From Neglectibacter timonensis (GTDB lineage Bacteria; Bacillota; Clostridia; Oscillospirales; Acutalibacteraceae): DNA of 64,000 bases. The stretch lies in the NCBI RefSeq assembly GCF_900048895.1, contig NZ_LT160640.1:868001-932000 (forward strand), read 5' to 3'. Under the pieces are notes generated by a model that was not told the DNA's origin, did not search any database, and was given only the letters and a program-made list of their open reading frames with translations. This document shows positions 62,813-64,000 of the stretch, in pieces. A program made the translations under genes and the position numbers. Positions within the stretch are counted from its first letter, which is position 1, and each line of letters opens with the position of its first letter.

Positions 62813-64000
62813 TTATTCTGCATCTGCGGGAGCAGGCTCCTCCGCCAGCATTTTAATCAACCTGACGGCGCTGTACCGGATGTTGAGAATCCTCACGCCG
62901 TTTACGGGAGCCTCTTCGCCCTCCAGGGTCCCCCGGTCGATCAAAGCCTGTACATAGGGCCTGCCCCAGGCCGGTACGTCGTCAATGGTGCGGTAAATGG
63001 GGTCCTCCGCCTCCAGAGCGCGTTTTACAAGAACCGCCGCCTTCGCGTCACTGTGCCGCAGCTCCAGGTCTCCCGCCGTGCCGCCGCGGATGACGCCCTT
63101 GTCCATCAGCTCCTGGATGTCCTTTCTCCAGTAGTCGGGCACTTCGCTGACCTTATGGTAGGTGGGGTTAGCGTAGCCGATTTCCTCCCGTGCGATCTTC
63201 CTTGCCTCTGCTTCCGTCAAATCCGGTTCCTCCTTTTCCGTGTTCAGCCCAGGCAGATCCGCCGCAAGATACGGGGCCGGGTCAATCCTGACGTCGTCTG
63301 TGTTGCGCACCTCGAAGTGCAGGTGATTGCCATAGCTGTTCCCGCTGTTGCCCATGTTGCCGATCTGCCGGCCCTTTTCCACCTGCTGCCCATCAGATAC
63401 CTTCACCCCGCTCAAATGGGCGTACAGGGTAAAATAGCCGTTGGGATGCCTGAGCTTCACGCAGTTTCCATAAGAAGCGTTCCCACTGGAGCCCTGGTCG
63501 TTCCCATAGCCAGTCTGGCAAAACACCACCGTGCCGCCGCTGTGGGCAATGATAGGCGTTTCCGGGTCGGTTTTCCAGCCCAGGTCAACGCCGCCGTGCC
63601 CATTCCCAAACCCTTGGGTGATGGCGTTTTCCTGGGAAGAAAACACCCTGCTTTTCGTGCTCACGGGGTTCCCTCCTTTCGTGAGAGACGGGTAATCCTT
63701 GTAGGCATAATTGCCGTCAAACGCTTTCCCTCCGATCACCAGGTTGTCCGTAAACTGCCAAATACCGTAGGGCTTCCCATAGCCGCAGGAGGTATCCCAG
63801 TCCGCCACCCATTTGTCGTATTTGTCCAGAACAGGACTGCCGAGCTTTCCCCGCAGCCAGGATAGAAAGGAATAGATTCCCACATATAGCCCCGCCGCCT
63901 CCATCGCCCTGCAGTAGGTATCGCAGATCACCGCCAGATCGCACCCGGCCTGCTGAGAGTCCTCCACGTCATACCAGACGCCGTAGGCGGGCTTTCTGCC
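62813..64000 (-). CDS. Phage-like lysin, GH25 muramidase plus M23 endopeptidase (5' end missing)
   Basis: About 395 residues visible; the frame is open to the window edge. The first visible part is the C-terminal half of a GH25 lysozyme (GVWYDVEDSQQAGCD with the Asp/Glu pair, YVGIYSFLSWL, VADWDT, YGIWQFTDN). Then an M23 metallopeptidase with zinc ligands in HGGVDLG and NHLHFEVR, both intact (His-Asp and HxH). The C-terminal ~130 residues hold two helical repeats (VSEVPDYWRKDIQELMDKGV, IDDVPAWGRPYVQALIDRGT), probably wall-binding. Two lytic activities in one protein are typical of phage or element-encoded enzymes. It lies convergent to tRNA-Pro. Confidence 0.9.
   Translation of the reverse strand, partial: GRKPAYGVWYDVEDSQQAGCDLAVICDTYCRAMEAAGLYVGIYSFLSWLRGKLGSPVLDKYDKWVADWDTSCGYGKPYGIWQFTDNLVIGGKAFDGNYAYKDYPSLTKGGNPVSTKSRVFSSQENAITQGFGNGHGGVDLGWKTDPETPIIAHSGGTVVFCQTGYGNDQGSSGNASYGNCVKLRHPNGYFTLYAHLSGVKVSDGQQVEKGRQIGNMGNSGNSYGNHLHFEVRNTDDVRIDPAPYLAADLPGLNTEKEEPDLTEAEARKIAREEIGYANPTYHKVSEVPDYWRKDIQELMDKGVIRGGTAGDLELRHSDAKAAVLVKRALEAEDPIYRTIDDVPAWGRPYVQALIDRGTLEGEEAPVNGVRILNIRYSAVRLIKMLAEEPAPADAE

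Overview
The window looks like a chromosomal segment of a moderate-GC, endospore-forming anaerobic Firmicute of the Clostridia, most like the Oscillospiraceae/Ruminococcaceae side. Evidence: sporulation genes (spoIVB-spo0A pair, an uninterrupted sigK, a spore photoproduct lyase homolog, a BofC-like protein), a ferredoxin-linked 2-oxoacid oxidoreductase, a bacterial V/A-type ATPase, split transketolase, SLH-domain surface proteins, strong Shine-Dalgarno sites and encoded CCA on the tRNAs. Genus and species cannot be set from the sequence alone.

Layout. 1-5 kb: 3' part of a class A penicillin-binding protein, a BofC-like protein, a GNAT, a two-subunit transketolase and a YjbR-family protein. 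5-10 kb: AraC regulator, esterase, membrane protein and rarA on the minus strand, then galE. 10-14.5 kb: a minus-strand operon MoxR ATPase / DUF58 / large membrane protein / S66 carboxypeptidase. 14.5-18.2 kb: a strong promoter driving a structured, terminator-ended RNA that resembles 6S RNA, then a MutS2-like protein without Smr, a GNAT and a deoxyinosine glycosylase. 18.4-21.6 kb: two tandem SLH-GDPD surface proteins and a small membrane protein. 21.7-30.6 kb: a nine-gene V/A-ATPase operon (G/H-C-I-K-F-E-A-B-D). 31-38 kb: an ECF sigma factor with DUF2461, a hybrid histidine kinase, a kinase-fold phosphotransferase and two GNATs. 38.4-45.4 kb: an SGNH/MBOAT surface-acylation pair, sigK and a second, larger hybrid kinase. 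45.5-47.4 kb: an O-acetylhomoserine sulfhydrylase preceded by a 63-bp minisatellite and a consensus promoter. 47.8-51.4 kb: a P-loop ATPase, ferredoxin and three-subunit 2-oxoacid:ferredoxin oxidoreductase. 51.5-54.1 kb: a second candidate structured RNA, spoIVB and spo0A. 54.2-60.9 kb: a GNAT, an MFS transporter with its ROK-type repressor and operator, and a heterodimeric ABC exporter. 61-64 kb: the splB-like gene, tRNA-Gln and tRNA-Pro separated by a terminator, and the 3' part of a GH25-M23 lysin that may mark the edge of a prophage or integrative element.

Points that stand out: a Spo0A whose receiver keeps the phospho-acceptor Asp but has lost the other conserved pocket residues; an SPL homolog with Ser where the hydrogen-donating Cys is expected; two orphan hybrid kinases; two genes whose best ribosome-binding sites point to AUU or AUC starts; two candidate structured RNAs; a transcribed minisatellite leader ahead of the sulfhydrylase gene; and a perfect consensus promoter that reuses the terminator of the neighbouring operon.
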